Positions 25,233-35,169 of a stretch of 64,000 nucleotides of DNA are shown here, one piece after another (position 1 is the first letter of the stretch; each line of letters opens with the position of its first letter). The stretch is from Nocardia seriolae NBRC 15557 (lineage in GTDB: Bacteria > Actinomycetota > Actinomycetes > Mycobacteriales > Mycobacteriaceae), in contig NZ_BJWY01000006.1 of assembly GCF_007990715.1 (NCBI RefSeq), forward strand, positions 1 to 64,000. Direction: 5' to 3'. A program made the position numbers and the translations under genes. The notes beneath the pieces were generated by a model. It saw only the letters and a program-made list of their open reading frames with translations. It did not search any database and had not been told where the DNA came from.

Positions 25233-26891
25233 TTATCCTATAGTCGGCCCCAGCAGGTCGTCTGCATCGGTGATGCGATAGGCATACCCCTGCTCCGCAA
25301 GGAAACGCTGCCGGTGCGCGGCATATTCGGCGTCCAGCGTGTCACGTGCGACGACGGAATAGAAGTGAGCCTGGCCGCCACCGTGTTTGGGCCGCAGCAG
25401 CCGCCCGAGCCGCTGCGCCTCCTCCTGCCGGGACCCGAAGGTGCCCGAAACCTGAACGGCCACCGAGGCTTCCGGTAGGTCGATGGAGAAGTTGGCGACC
25501 TTCGACACCACCAGCACCGGAATCTCCCCGCGGCGGAAGGCGTCGAAGAGCTCCTCGCGCTCCTTGGTCCGGGTGGAACCCTGGATGATCGGGGCGTTCA
25601 GATGCTCACCCAGCTCGTCGAGCTGATCGAGGTAGGCCCCGATCACCAGGCTCGGCGCGTCCTTGTGCTGGGCCAGGATCGCCTCCACCACCGGCAGTTT
25701 GGTGCGCGCGGTGGAGCACAGCTTGTAGCGCTCCTCCGGCTCGGCGGTGGCGTAGGCCATACGCTCGGCATCGGTCAGGGTGACCCGCACCTCGACGCAG
25801 TCGGCGGGCGCGATCCAGCCCTGCGACTCGATGTCCTTCCACGGCGCGTCATAGCGTTTGGGGCCGATCAACGAGAACACGTCGCCCTCGCGGCCGTCCT
25901 CGCGCACCAGGGTGGCGGTCAGGCCCAGCCGCCGGCGCGATTGCAGGTCCGCGGTCATCCGGAAGACCGGGGCGGGCAGCAGATGCACCTCGTCGTAGAT
26001 GACCAGGCCCCAGTCGCGGCTGTCGAACAGCTCCAGATGCCGGTACTCGCCCTTGGTCTTACGCGTGATCACCTGGTAGGTGGCAATGGTGACCGGGCGG
26101 ATCTCCTTGCGCTCACCGGAGTATTCGCCGATCTCGTCCTCGGTCAGCGAGGTCCGGGCCAGCAGCTCGCGCCGCCACTGCCGCCCGGCCACGGTATTGG
26201 TGACCAGGATCAGCGTGGTCGCCTTGGCCTTGGCCATGGCCGCCGCGCCCACCATGGTCTTGCCCGCGCCACAGGGCAGCACCACCACGCCGGACCCGCC
26301 CGCCCAGAACGAATCCGCGGCCAGCTCTTGATAATCGCGCAGGTGCCAGTCGCTGGACTGATAATCCAGGTCGATCTGATGTGCCTCGCCGTCCACGTAG
26401 CCCGCCAGATCCTCGGCGGGCCAGCCGACCTTGAGCAGCATCTGCTTGATCCGCCCGCGCTCGGACGGGTGCACGATCACCGTGTCGTCATCGAGGCGCG
26501 CACCCAGCATGGGCTGAATCTTCTTGTGCCGCAGGATCTCCTCCAGCACCGCCCGATCCAGGCTGACCAGCACCAGCCCGTGTGCGGGGTGCTTCACCAG
26601 TTGCAGCCGGCCGTAGCGCGCCATGGTGTCGACGATGTCCACCAGCAGCGGCTGCGGCACCGCGTACCGGCTGAAACTCACCAGCGCGTCCACCACCTGC
26701 TCGGCGTCGTGCCCCGCGGCCCGCGCGTTCCACAGGGCCAGCGGCGTCACCCGATAGGTGTGCACATGCTCCGGCGCCCGCTCCAGTTCCGCGAACGGCG
26801 CGATGGCCTGCCGCGCCGCATCGGCCGACTCATGATCGACCTCCAGTAGCAGCGTCTTGTCGCTCTGCACGATCAGAGGACCGTCGGTCAT
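25233..26891 (-). CDS. ercc3: DNA repair helicase XPB
   Basis: A 552-aa SF2 helicase like Rv0861c. The N-terminal XPB damage-recognition-like part (~20-170) precedes the RecA-like core. Walker A is LPCGAGKT, motif II is IYDEVHLLP, motif III is LTATLVREDG, and motif VI is QRLGRLLRPK. It unwinds DNA 3'-5' in repair; bacterial XPB lacks the TFIIH context. The start is ATG 26889-26891, with AGGAGGTG immediately upstream. In mycobacteria the gene is adjacent to the helicase-associated Rv0862c; here the partner is at 29613-32054, separated by an inserted GH5-lipoprotein segment. Confidence 0.95.
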   Translation of the reverse strand: MTDGPLIVQSDKTLLLEVDHESADAARQAIAPFAELERAPEHVHTYRVTPLALWNARAAGHDAEQVVDALVSFSRYAVPQPLLVDIVDTMARYGRLQLVKHPAHGLVLVSLDRAVLEEILRHKKIQPMLGARLDDDTVIVHPSERGRIKQMLLKVGWPAEDLAGYVDGEAHQIDLDYQSSDWHLRDYQELAADSFWAGGSGVVVLPCGAGKTMVGAAAMAKAKATTLILVTNTVAGRQWRRELLARTSLTEDEIGEYSGERKEIRPVTIATYQVITRKTKGEYRHLELFDSRDWGLVIYDEVHLLPAPVFRMTADLQSRRRLGLTATLVREDGREGDVFSLIGPKRYDAPWKDIESQGWIAPADCVEVRVTLTDAERMAYATAEPEERYKLCSTARTKLPVVEAILAQHKDAPSLVIGAYLDQLDELGEHLNAPIIQGSTRTKEREELFDAFRRGEIPVLVVSKVANFSIDLPEASVAVQVSGTFGSRQEEAQRLGRLLRPKHGGGQAHFYSVVARDTLDAEYAAHRQRFLAEQGYAYRITDADDLLGPTIG

Positions 26892-27124
26892 CACACCTCC
26901 TGGCTTGTCCGGGCCCGAATGAGCCTCGTCCATTCTCCAGGAACCCACCGACAAGACCACGTGACCTGCGCCCTTTTCGCTCAGGGCGGAGGTTGGGGCC
27001 GGTGGGGCGGTGATGGATTCCGCGAAAAGCGGTCAAGACCCGAGTTCCTGTGGCTAGGATCACCCGAAACTTGGACGGATGTCCATTTGAACGATTGACC
27101 TGATTAATCTGAACAGGGGTGCCG

Positions 27125-28693
27125 ATGCGCGGGAAAGCGACTCGGAATCGATGGCGACGCGGCGGAGTGCTGGTGGCGGCGATGGTCGCGGCGGCACTCG
27201 CGGGCAGTCTGATCGTGCCCGCCAGCGGATCGGCCGTGCCGGCGGATGGCGGGACCGGGCCGATACACACCGATGGCGCTCGGTTCGTGGACGACAGCGG
27301 GCGGGTCGTGGTGCTGCACGGGGTGAACAATGTGGACAAGGAACCGCCCTATGTGGAGCCGGGGGATGGGCTGACGCTCACCGCCGATGACGCGGCGCTG
27401 CTTGCGCGGCACGGGTTCAATACGGTGCGGCTGGGGGTTTCGTTCGACGGGCTGATGCCGACCAAGGGGGTGGTCGACACCGCCTACCTCGATCGGATCG
27501 CGGGAGTGGTGGATGTCCTGGCGCAGTACGGGATTCACACCCTGCTCGACAATCACCAGGACGGGCTGTCGAAGGTGTGGGGCGGCAACGGGTTTCCGGA
27601 GTGGGCGATTCACGCGCGGCCCGGGGGCGGGGAACCGAATGTCGGGTTCCCGCTCTACTACCTGATGCCCAGCATGAATCAGGGCTGGGATGAGGTCTGG
27701 AACAACAGCTACGGGGTGCTCGATTACCTGGGCGAGGCGCTGGGGGCACTCGCGGCGCGGGTGAGCGGGCATCCGGGGGCGCTCGGGATCGAGCTCCTCA
27801 ATGAGCCGTGGCCCGGATCGGCGTTCCTGTCCTGCTACCCGAACGGCTGCCCGGGCTTCGATGTGAAATACCAAGCGGCCATGCAGAAGCTGACCGACGC
27901 GGTGCGCGGGCGCAACGGGGAGCTCATGGTGCTGTGGGAGCCCAATGTCACCTGGAACGAGACCATGCCCACCAATCTGGGGCAGAATCCGCCGATCACC
28001 GCGCCGGACATCGCTTTCGCGCCGCACGATTACTGCATTCCGAGTCAGCTCGCCATCTATATGGGGCTGCCCGCGTTCCTGCGTGGGCTGTGCCCGCCGC
28101 AGCAGGGCAAGACCTGGGGCAATATCGACGCCTTCACCGCTCGCACCCACCTGCCGACGCTGGTCACCGAATTCGGTGACGGTGACGCGGCGGTGCTGCG
28201 CAATACCCTGATCCGCGCCGACGAGCGGTTCGTGAGCTGGCAGTACTGGCACTACGCGTCGCGATTCGGGGCGGGCGGGCCGAAGCCGGATCCGTTCACC
28301 GGGGATGTCGGCAAACAGCTGGTGCGCACGTATCCGCGCGCGACGGCGGGCACGCCCGGGCGGATGATCTTCGATGCCGACACCGGTGACTTCGCCTACC
28401 GCTACACGCCGCGGGCGGGGACGACCGAGATCTATGTGTCCGACGTGCATTACCCGGACGGCTACGCGGTGCGGGTCGACGGCGGCCGGGTCACCTCGGC
28501 GGCCGGGGCGCGCGTGGTGACGGTGGAGGCCGACGCCTCGACCCCGGTGACCGTCCATATAAACCGGCCCGGATCGAAGGGGGCTACCGTGCCCACCGGT
28601 CCGATCGGAACCGGTTCGGCGTCGGGCTCGGCCGACAGCGGCTCCGGGCTCGGCTCGGCGGACAGCGGTTCGGGCACCGGCTCGGCGCACTGA
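27125..28693 (+). CDS. Secreted GH5 glycosidase, endoglycoceramidase-like
   Basis: A 522-aa exported enzyme. A twin-basic N-terminus and hydrophobic stretch (VLVAAMVAAALAGSLIV) form a signal peptide cut near residue 40. The GH5 barrel follows, with LLDNHQDGLSKVWGGNGFP, ELLNEPWPGSAF (acid/base Glu) and LVTEFGDGD (nucleophile Glu). The layout matches rhodococcal endoglycoceramidases, which release intact sugar from glycosphingolipids. A C-terminal beta domain is followed by a Gly/Ser-rich tail of SGSADSGSG-type repeats (from ~500). ATG 27125 is preferred to GTG 27119 on spacing from AGGGG. It splits the XPB/Rv0862c pair seen in mycobacteria, which suggests insertion. Confidence 0.87.
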   Translation: MRGKATRNRWRRGGVLVAAMVAAALAGSLIVPASGSAVPADGGTGPIHTDGARFVDDSGRVVVLHGVNNVDKEPPYVEPGDGLTLTADDAALLARHGFNTVRLGVSFDGLMPTKGVVDTAYLDRIAGVVDVLAQYGIHTLLDNHQDGLSKVWGGNGFPEWAIHARPGGGEPNVGFPLYYLMPSMNQGWDEVWNNSYGVLDYLGEALGALAARVSGHPGALGIELLNEPWPGSAFLSCYPNGCPGFDVKYQAAMQKLTDAVRGRNGELMVLWEPNVTWNETMPTNLGQNPPITAPDIAFAPHDYCIPSQLAIYMGLPAFLRGLCPPQQGKTWGNIDAFTARTHLPTLVTEFGDGDAAVLRNTLIRADERFVSWQYWHYASRFGAGGPKPDPFTGDVGKQLVRTYPRATAGTPGRMIFDADTGDFAYRYTPRAGTTEIYVSDVHYPDGYAVRVDGGRVTSAAGARVVTVEADASTPVTVHINRPGSKGATVPTGPIGTGSASGSADSGSGLGSADSGSGTGSAH

Positions 28694-28797
28694 AACCCGT
28701 TGACCTGCTTGTGTAACGACGCCCGGGTGGGGAGCGACACAGCGCCCGGAACCATTTTGGACATACGCACAGATAGATCCGATCGAGAGGTATCACC

Positions 28798-28893
28798 GTG
28801 AACGCCCTCAGCCTGCAGTTCCTCAGCACGCTCCCCACCCTGCTCATCAACCTGTCGCTGCTGGGTATGCGCGGACTGTCCATGCTGCACTGA
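28798..28893 (+). CDS. Putative 31-aa hydrophobic peptide
   Basis: The GTG at 28798 is preceded by GAGAGG with a seven-base spacer and opens a 31-codon frame. It starts MNALSLQFLSTLPTLLINLS and continues LLGMRGLSMLH. It is one amphipathic or transmembrane helix and nothing more. It lies alone in the 313-base gap between the GH5 and LppU genes. Support is only the good ribosome-binding site and amino-acid composition; it could be chance. If real it may be a membrane micropeptide or a type-I-toxin-like peptide. Confidence 0.4.
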   Translation: MNALSLQFLSTLPTLLINLSLLGMRGLSMLH

Positions 28894-29006
28894 CGCCGTC
28901 ATGCGGTCTCGGTATAACCCGCACGACGGATGCGGCCGCGCCCGCCGCACAGGTATTCTCACCGCGTTCACAGCCGTGAACTGTTCGGTGAGAAAGGTTT
29001 TCGCTA

Positions 29007-29537
29007 GTGAAGGTCGCAGGAACGAGGACGCTGGTGCGCCTCGTACTCGCCCTCGTGGCGGTGGCCGTGGCCGTGCTGGCCGTTTCCGGCTGTTCGATGC
29101 TGAAGGACGCCAGTAAGTCCGAAACGGCCAAGTCGAAGGTCGGTGACTGCATCAATGTCATCGAGGGTTCGGCCACCGACTCCAAGACCGCGCCCGTCGC
29201 GTGCTCCGACCAGAAGGCCGTCTACCGGGTCGCCGCGGTCTACGACAAGAAGACCGAGTGCCAGGAGGAGCAGACCTCCTACGAGGAAACCCTCAATGGC
29301 GGCACCACCGCGTTCCTGTGCCTGAGCCCGAACTTCAAGGAAGGGGCCTGCTACAACGAGAGCAAGGCCACCGGCTACAAGTACGTGGCGTGCACGGCTC
29401 CCGAGGCCTCCTTCAAGGTGATCAAGCGGATCGACGGCCAGGCCGACGAATTCCAGTGCGACACCGCCACGGCCATCGGCTTCCGCCTCGTCCCGGACCC
29501 GAAGACCACCTTCTGCCTGGGAAACCCCAAGGGATAA
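29007..29537 (+). CDS. lppU: LppU-like lipoprotein
   Basis: A 176-aa lipoprotein. The signal sequence runs to the lipobox LAVSGC (Cys ~29) and should be lipid-anchored outside the membrane. The mature part has six further cysteines spaced as in LppU/SCO3897-family proteins (VGDCINVIEG, VACSDQKAVYRV, FLCLSP, ACYN, CLGNPKG). They probably form disulfides. The start is GTG 29007 with GAGAAAGG upstream. A strong terminator follows at 29552. The molecular role of the family is unknown. Confidence 0.82.
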   Translation: MKVAGTRTLVRLVLALVAVAVAVLAVSGCSMLKDASKSETAKSKVGDCINVIEGSATDSKTAPVACSDQKAVYRVAAVYDKKTECQEEQTSYEETLNGGTTAFLCLSPNFKEGACYNESKATGYKYVACTAPEASFKVIKRIDGQADEFQCDTATAIGFRLVPDPKTTFCLGNPKG

Positions 29538-29551
29538 ACCGACTTTCGAAT

Positions 29552-29601
29552 AGGCCCGGCTCACGGGTGGCAATGAATGCCACCCGTGCGTCGGGCCTTT
29601 T
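29552..29601 (+). terminator. Terminator after the lppU-like gene
   Basis: The outer stem AGGCCCG (29552-29558) pairs with CGGGCCT (29592-29598). An inner 10-bp stem is ACGGGTGGCA (29563-29572) with TGCCACCCGT (29578-29587). A TTTT run follows. It also lies just before the stop of the convergent gene at 29613. Confidence 0.85.
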
Positions 29602-29612
29602 CGATATGGCCG

Positions 29613-32054
29613 CTATTCCACCAGGGCGACCGAGGCGATGCGGTGCAGGGTGAAGTGGCGGACCGCGCCGGTGACCGGGTCGAGGGCATCGAGTTGGCCG
29701 CCACCGACTTTGAGCGGCTCGACCACGCGCTGGGTGGCGACGCCCTGGGCGTCGACGTAGCCGATGTGGACGGGGCGGCGGGTGCGGGCGGCCAGTTGCA
29801 GCAGGTTGAGGGTGGCGGCGGTGCTGGTGCGGGAGCCGTCGGTGCGGATCGCCTGGCCGGGGCGGGCATTGGCGGCGCGTTCGCTGGCGCGCAGCTCGGT
29901 GACCAGGGATTGCAGCTGCTCGATGCTGGGCGGGTTGGGTCGCCACTGCTGGCGCGGCTGCTGGCGGGCGGGCAGGCGCGCGCCGCGCGGGCGCAGGTCG
30001 ACGATGGCTCCGGAGGAGTCCTCGCCGGCGGGGCTGAAACCCGCGGCGCGCAGGCGTTCGAGGACTTCACCCAGGGGCGCTTGGGAAATCGCGACGGTGG
30101 GGGCGATCGCGCGCAGGGCGAGTTCCCCGGCCACCGGCGCGGCCAGCACCTCGGCCAGCAGGGTCGGATCCTCACTGCGCAGGAAGCTCTGGGCCATGCC
30201 CGCGCGCAGGCGGCCGTGGCGGCGGGCCACATCGTCGATGAGATAGGTCAGCGACTGCGGCACCGGGGTGCGGGAGTACGTGGTGAACAGATTGTGCAGT
30301 TCCGCGGCCGTCGCACCGGCGTCCAGGGCGCGCCGCACCGAGGTCTCGCTGATGCGGTAAACCGTTGCGGCACCGGCCGATTCGACCTCGGCGACCATCT
30401 CGATCCGATCCCGCAGCTCCGGGACGAGCGGGCCGGGTGCGATCACCGTCAGATCGGCCTGCACCAGCACGTGATCCACCGGTTCCGGCAGCGCGATCGC
30501 CATCTCGGATTCGGCGTCCTCGGGGCTGCCGTGCAGCAGCGCCCGGCCCGCCGAGGTGACGGCCCCGCGTGCCACCAGCCCCAGCGATTCCGCTTCCGCC
30601 AGTGTGCTTTCCACCGCGTCCAGCCGATAGTGCCGCCGCCGGCGCGGTTGCCGCCAGGCCAGGATGCGGCCCAGTCCGGCGGCGGAAACCTCGGTGCCGG
30701 GCGGGAATTCGGCCAGCAGGTCCAGGACGGCGCGCCGGTCGCGGACGGCGTGCACGGTGCGCAGCTCCGCCGAAAGCGCCGCCAGCGGTTTGTCATTGGC
30801 GTCGCGCAGGCCGATCATCCACGGGAAGCGGTCCAGCTCCAGCCAGGCCTGGGCCAGCACCACCCAGCGGCGCGGCGGCACCACCGCGAGCCAGGCGTCG
30901 GAGGTGGTGGTGGGCGTCCAGTAGTCCTCGGTGCCGTCGCCGTCGGGCGCGGGCTCGGGGTTGCCCTTGTCGATGAGCCGGGCCGCGGCCAGGATCTCGG
31001 CCAGCAGGCCGAGGCGGGTCTCGTCGATGCCGGTCTGCTTGGCGACCCGGCGCAGTTCGCGCACCCCGAGGCCGCCGGAGCGCAGCACCGGCGCGGGGGT
31101 CCGGGCCAGCGCCTCGAGCACGGAGGCGCTGTGCCGCAACAGTTCTCCCACCTCGCCCGCGGCCACCGCATTGATGTCGGCGGGGGCGTGCTTGGTGGCG
31201 TCGGGATGCGGGGGCGTGAGGGCGTGCGGGTCGGTGACCGGCTCGTTGCGCAGCAGCTGGCCGACCGCGACCGGCAGCTCCACGGTCTCCTCGTCCACCC
31301 AGTTCAGCAGGCGGCGCGCCAGCAGGCGCTGCACCGGCCGCTCGCTCGGGGTGCCGGGCGCGGCATCGCGGGTGCGGCCGCGCGGGCCGGTGGTGGCCAG
31401 CTGCTCCAGTAGTGCCCGCTCCTGCGGCGTGGATTCGGCCAGGGCCGCGGTGATCTCGGGCTCGGTGAGCGTGTCCGGTAGCTCGGTGGTGCTGCCCAGC
31501 GGCCACGGCAGGGCCTCCTGCGCCGCGGGCGTCACCCGCAGCGCGGTATCGGGACCCCAGACGATGGCCCGGCCGCGCAGCTTCGCCACCGCCGCGTTGA
31601 CCGTCGCCGCCGGTACCCGATCCGACAGCAGTTTGCGCAGGGTCTTGGCGGGCAGCGGGGAGCCGTGGCGGCCGTCGGCGGCGCCTTGCACCACAAGGGT
31701 TTCGATGATCGCGAAGTCGAGGGTGTCCAGCTCGTCGCCGGCGCGCAGCACCGAGGCGCGCTGTTCGGTGCGCGCCGCCAGCACCGCCATCGAGGCGGGC
31801 AGCGGGACGGCCAGATCCGGGCGCAATTGCAGCAGCGTGACGAGGTCCTGGTCGGTGCGCTTGGAAAGCCATTCGGCCAGAGTCGCATCGGCGCGCGCGG
31901 CGGCGGATTTGGACTTCTTGGCGGGAGTGGCGGTGCCGGATTCGGCGGCGGAGCCGGAATCGTCGGCGAGGGCGGCATCGCCGGGAAGGATGGCGGAAGC
32001 CCCATTGCCGGTGGCGGCGGGGGAAGGAGTCTCGGTCACTTCACCCGATTCCAT
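29613..32054 (-). CDS. Helicase-associated domain protein (Rv0862c-like)
   Basis: An 813-aa protein with no helicase core of its own. The acidic, low-complexity N-terminus (~1-60) is followed by winged-helix-like segments (LAEWLSKRTDQDLVTLLQLRP, DTLDFAIIETLVVQGA). The C-terminal part, with VPQSLTYLIDDVARRHGRLRAG, resembles the XPB/Ssl2 N-terminal region. Homologues such as Rv0862c sit next to the XPB helicase and are presumed partners. Here the two genes are 2.7 kb apart, with an inserted GH5/LppU segment on the other strand. Start ATG 32054 has no strong ribosome-binding site. Function is inferred from context. Confidence 0.82.
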   Translation of the reverse strand: MESGEVTETPSPAATGNGASAILPGDAALADDSGSAAESGTATPAKKSKSAAARADATLAEWLSKRTDQDLVTLLQLRPDLAVPLPASMAVLAARTEQRASVLRAGDELDTLDFAIIETLVVQGAADGRHGSPLPAKTLRKLLSDRVPAATVNAAVAKLRGRAIVWGPDTALRVTPAAQEALPWPLGSTTELPDTLTEPEITAALAESTPQERALLEQLATTGPRGRTRDAAPGTPSERPVQRLLARRLLNWVDEETVELPVAVGQLLRNEPVTDPHALTPPHPDATKHAPADINAVAAGEVGELLRHSASVLEALARTPAPVLRSGGLGVRELRRVAKQTGIDETRLGLLAEILAAARLIDKGNPEPAPDGDGTEDYWTPTTTSDAWLAVVPPRRWVVLAQAWLELDRFPWMIGLRDANDKPLAALSAELRTVHAVRDRRAVLDLLAEFPPGTEVSAAGLGRILAWRQPRRRRHYRLDAVESTLAEAESLGLVARGAVTSAGRALLHGSPEDAESEMAIALPEPVDHVLVQADLTVIAPGPLVPELRDRIEMVAEVESAGAATVYRISETSVRRALDAGATAAELHNLFTTYSRTPVPQSLTYLIDDVARRHGRLRAGMAQSFLRSEDPTLLAEVLAAPVAGELALRAIAPTVAISQAPLGEVLERLRAAGFSPAGEDSSGAIVDLRPRGARLPARQQPRQQWRPNPPSIEQLQSLVTELRASERAANARPGQAIRTDGSRTSTAATLNLLQLAARTRRPVHIGYVDAQGVATQRVVEPLKVGGGQLDALDPVTGAVRHFTLHRIASVALVE

Positions 32055-32218
32055 CGGGCAGCAGGATTTTCAGACACCGTGCGATTTTCGAACACAGTGC
32101 GGACGCGGTTCAGCGACCGCCGCGGAGACCAGGCGGGCAAGGAGGCCCGGAGTCGTATGCGCGGCGGCCGCCCGGGAACGAGCGCCGTTAACCGCATGGT
32201 TGTCGGTCGTGCGCCGGA

Positions 32219-32416
32219 TCAGCGATTGACGATGGTGTGCGGGTGCACGTAGGGCAGCTGATCGACCGGAAGCGGAAACTCCATGTCCTCGCCGTACGGG
32301 GAGAGACCGCCGGAGCGGGTCGACGAGAGTTCGGTGACCGCGTGGTCGCCATTGGCCATCTCGGGCCAGCCATTGTCGACATAGGGTTTGTTCGATTTGT
32401 TCACCACGCCGCTCAT
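32219..32416 (-). CDS. Conserved hypothetical protein (65 aa)
   Basis: A compact 65-residue frame. It starts MSGVVNKSNKPYVDNGWPEM and ends PLPVDQLPYVHPHTIVNR, with no membrane segment or signal. The non-random, ordered composition and the codon pattern support a real gene. Its position next to the Rv0862c-like gene suggests the counterpart of Rv0863, but I cannot confirm homology. Function is unknown. Confidence 0.62.
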   Translation of the reverse strand: MSGVVNKSNKPYVDNGWPEMANGDHAVTELSSTRSGGLSPYGEDMEFPLPVDQLPYVHPHTIVNR

Positions 32417-32555
32417 TCTGGCATGTGCCCCCCGAGACCGCCCCCTCCGGCACCCGGAAGTTTGCCCCGGGCATGGCGTTCCGGCAGCTACCGAAACGGC
32501 GAATGCCCCGCGTCGTCATTGACGCGGGGCATTCGGGGGCGGGAACGCCGGGTCG

Positions 32556-33380
<825 letters not shown>

Positions 33381-33534
33381 TTACGACGACCGCCGCCAAA
33401 AGTCTCCTTTTGGTAACCGCCGTGTCTGTCCGGGTCACCAACCGGCGCAAAGGGTTCCGGTTGGCTTCTGCGCAGGTGGTCACGGCGAGTCTCGGCCGAT
33501 AGGGGTCTGTCACCGCTCTGTGACCTTCTCGTTA

Positions 33535-33550
33535 TGTGACGAAGATCACA
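33535..33550. promoter_or_regulatory. CRP/FNR-type binding site upstream of rpfA
   Basis: TGTGACGAAGATCACA has both half-sites of the CRP consensus TGTGA-N6-TCACA intact. It lies 347 bases upstream of the rpfA start codon and about 180 bases before the riboswitch. A second inverted repeat, GTCAC-N6-GTGAC, is at 33509-33524. The M. tuberculosis rpfA gene is a known CRP target, which supports the reading. Confidence 0.75.
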
Positions 33551-33614
33551 GGCATGCCCGGGTAACGAAGTGGGCAATCCCGGTGTCGCCCGGTCTGCGC
33601 GACGAGTGACCCGG

Positions 33615-33845
33615 TCAGCGTGAGCGGCGACCCGACCACAGCGCGTAGACCAGCGCGAGCAGGAAGCCGAGCGGTGCGCACATGGCCACCAGATACAGCC
33701 ACACCCCCGGCTTGGCATCGGTCAGCGCCGCGACGCCGAAGATTGCGAAAACAGCCAGCAATCCAATCGCGAACAGACTCAAGGCGATATAGAGCAGCGC
33801 GCTCGCGGAACCGCGGGGACCCCGCTTGGAAGAAGTGTCGGACAC
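33615..33845 (-). CDS. Small two-helix membrane protein
   Basis: A 76-aa protein: basic N-terminus, then hydrophobic segments ALLYIALSLFAIGLLAVFAI and LYLVAMCAPLGFLLALVYAL, then a basic tail GRRSR. No known domain is recognised. The start appears to be GTG 33843-33845, with GAGAG directly against it, so the transcript may be short-leadered. It is divergent from the cspB-like gene. Function is unknown. Confidence 0.68.
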   Translation of the reverse strand: MSDTSSKRGPRGSASALLYIALSLFAIGLLAVFAIFGVAALTDAKPGVWLYLVAMCAPLGFLLALVYALWSGRRSR

Positions 33846-33889
33846 CTCTCGACCGTAAAACTGATGTGCTCGCGCTATTCACACCGGGG

Positions 33890-33895
33890 TAGACT
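33890..33895 (+). promoter_or_regulatory. Candidate -10 box of the cspB-like gene
   Basis: TAGACT lies about 130 bases before the chosen start codon and would give a leader of about 125 bases. Cold-shock genes often have long structured leaders. No convincing -35 element is present, so this is tentative. Confidence 0.35.
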
Positions 33896-34026
33896 CAGTG
33901 TCTATCGCGTCCTGCATAGCTGTGGGGCGCGTTCTTTTCGCAAACGGAAAGGTCGCGGGCGCGTGCGCCCGTGACCACGAATGTGCCCGGCGCTGCCCGG
34001 GCTTGAATGACGAACGGGTGAGCGCA

Positions 34027-34482
34027 GTGCCGACCGGCAAGGTGAAGTGGTACGACGTCGAAAAGGGCTTCGGCTTCCTTTCCCAGGATGAGGGCGAGGA
34101 CGTCTATGTTCGATCGTCGGCGCTGCCCGATGGTGTCGAGGCGCTCAAACCGGGCCAGCGCGTCGAGTTCGGGATGGCCGCGGGTCGCCGTGGCCCGCAG
34201 GCGCTTTCGCTGAAGCTCCTGGAGACCCCGCCGTCCCTGCGCGAGGAGCGCGGCGGCCGGGGCGAGCGCGGGGACCGCGGTGATCGTCGCGGCGGCCGCA
34301 ACCACGACGCCCCCGTCACCCGCAAGACTCCGGACGAGCTGCACGGCCTCATCGAGGACATGATCACGCTGCTGGAGACCAAGATCCAGCCGGATCTGCA
34401 GCGCGGCAAGTACCCCGACCGCAAGACCGCCCAGCGCATCGCCGAAGTGGTGCGCGGCGTCGGCCGCGAGCTCGACCATTAG
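34027..34482 (+). CDS. cspB: Cold-shock domain protein, CspB-like (Rv0871 type)
   Basis: A 151-aa nucleic-acid-binding protein. The N-terminal cold-shock domain (~1-65) has [20 protein letters not shown] (RNP1) and VYVRSSAL (RNP2). An arginine/glycine-rich hinge ([18 protein letters not shown]) and a C-terminal helical domain ([20 protein letters not shown]) follow. This extended layout matches Rv0871 rather than short CspA. The start GTG 34027 (MPTGKVKW) agrees with that family; the longer open frame upstream is leader. It probably acts as an RNA chaperone. A strong terminator follows. Confidence 0.87.
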   Translation: MPTGKVKWYDVEKGFGFLSQDEGEDVYVRSSALPDGVEALKPGQRVEFGMAAGRRGPQALSLKLLETPPSLREERGGRGERGDRGDRRGGRNHDAPVTRKTPDELHGLIEDMITLLETKIQPDLQRGKYPDRKTAQRIAEVVRGVGRELDH

Positions 34483-34498
34483 GTCGTATCGAGAAGCC

Positions 34499-34533
34499 AA
34501 CGGGCCCCGGTGATTCGATCACCGGGGCCCGTT
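34499..34533. terminator. Bidirectional terminator between cspB-like and DUF2771 genes
   Basis: A perfect 16-bp stem (arm AACGGGCCCCGGTGAT at 34499-34514, complement 34518-34533) has a three-base TCG loop. It lies between two convergent stops. The T/A flanks are short. Confidence 0.75.
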
Positions 34534-34556
34534 CTCGCGTTGTGGCGGGCGCGATC

Positions 34557-35153
34557 TCAGCTGAAGAGCGCCGGATCGAACTCGGGGGTGTGCAGGGCCC
34601 AGATGCCGCGGCTGATGACGCCCTCGTTGCCCTTCTCGTCGCGGGCCGGGATCGGCAGGTGCAGTTCCATGATGGCCAGGCGCACGTGCTCGTTGGCCGG
34701 GGTCTTGATGGTCACGGTGAGCGGCTTGTCCCACTTGGCGTCCTTGTCACGCTCCGGCTTGCCCGAGAGTCGCCAGGGGTTCTTGGAGGTGAGGATGTCC
34801 CCGTCGGCCCGGTTGCCCGGCAGGCGGTAGCCGATCAGCAGTTCCCAAGGCGCGTTGGCGATCTCCTTGGGCAGCGACAGCTGCACCGTCGAGCCCGGCG
34901 GCACGTCCAGGTCGGAGATGGCCCCGCTGGAGTCGCATTTGCCCATGGCCAGACGGTCTTTGGAGATCTGCAGATCGCAGTAGAGGAACGGATTCACCGA
35001 TGCCGACTTCCCGTGCGCGTACGCGGTGATCTCGGGGTCCGGTTTGTCGGCCTGGCGAACGGCGATCGTGACCACGGCGGCCACCGCTGCCACGAAAACC
35101 AGCAGTGCCGCTCCGGCCAGGGCGGCGATCGTGCGGGTTTTGGATTGGCTCAC
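34557..35153 (-). CDS. Membrane-anchored DUF2771 protein (Rv0875c-like)
   Basis: A 198-aa protein with an N-terminal transmembrane anchor (IAALAGAALLVFVAAVAAVVTIAV) and an extracytoplasmic domain containing two cysteines (FLYCDLQ and MGKCDSSG). The motif FLYCDLQISKDRLAMGKCD and later VPPGSTVQLSLP...WELLIGYRLPG fit DUF2771. It follows the MFS gene by 16 bases on the same strand, the same order as the Rv0876c/Rv0875c pair. The start is GTG 35151-35153. Role unknown; possibly an accessory of the transporter. Confidence 0.78.
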   Translation of the reverse strand: MSQSKTRTIAALAGAALLVFVAAVAAVVTIAVRQADKPDPEITAYAHGKSASVNPFLYCDLQISKDRLAMGKCDSSGAISDLDVPPGSTVQLSLPKEIANAPWELLIGYRLPGNRADGDILTSKNPWRLSGKPERDKDAKWDKPLTVTIKTPANEHVRLAIMELHLPIPARDEKGNEGVISRGIWALHTPEFDPALFS

Positions 35154-35169
35154 CGAGTTGTCCTGTCCG

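Noticed and set aside
25602..26849. A 415-codon + strand frame antisense to XPB helicase
   Set aside because: The helicase motifs on the other strand are complete; this frame is a shadow.
29577..31412. A 611-codon + strand frame opposite the helicase-associated gene
   Set aside because: Shadow frame; the reverse-strand product has coherent winged-helix segments.
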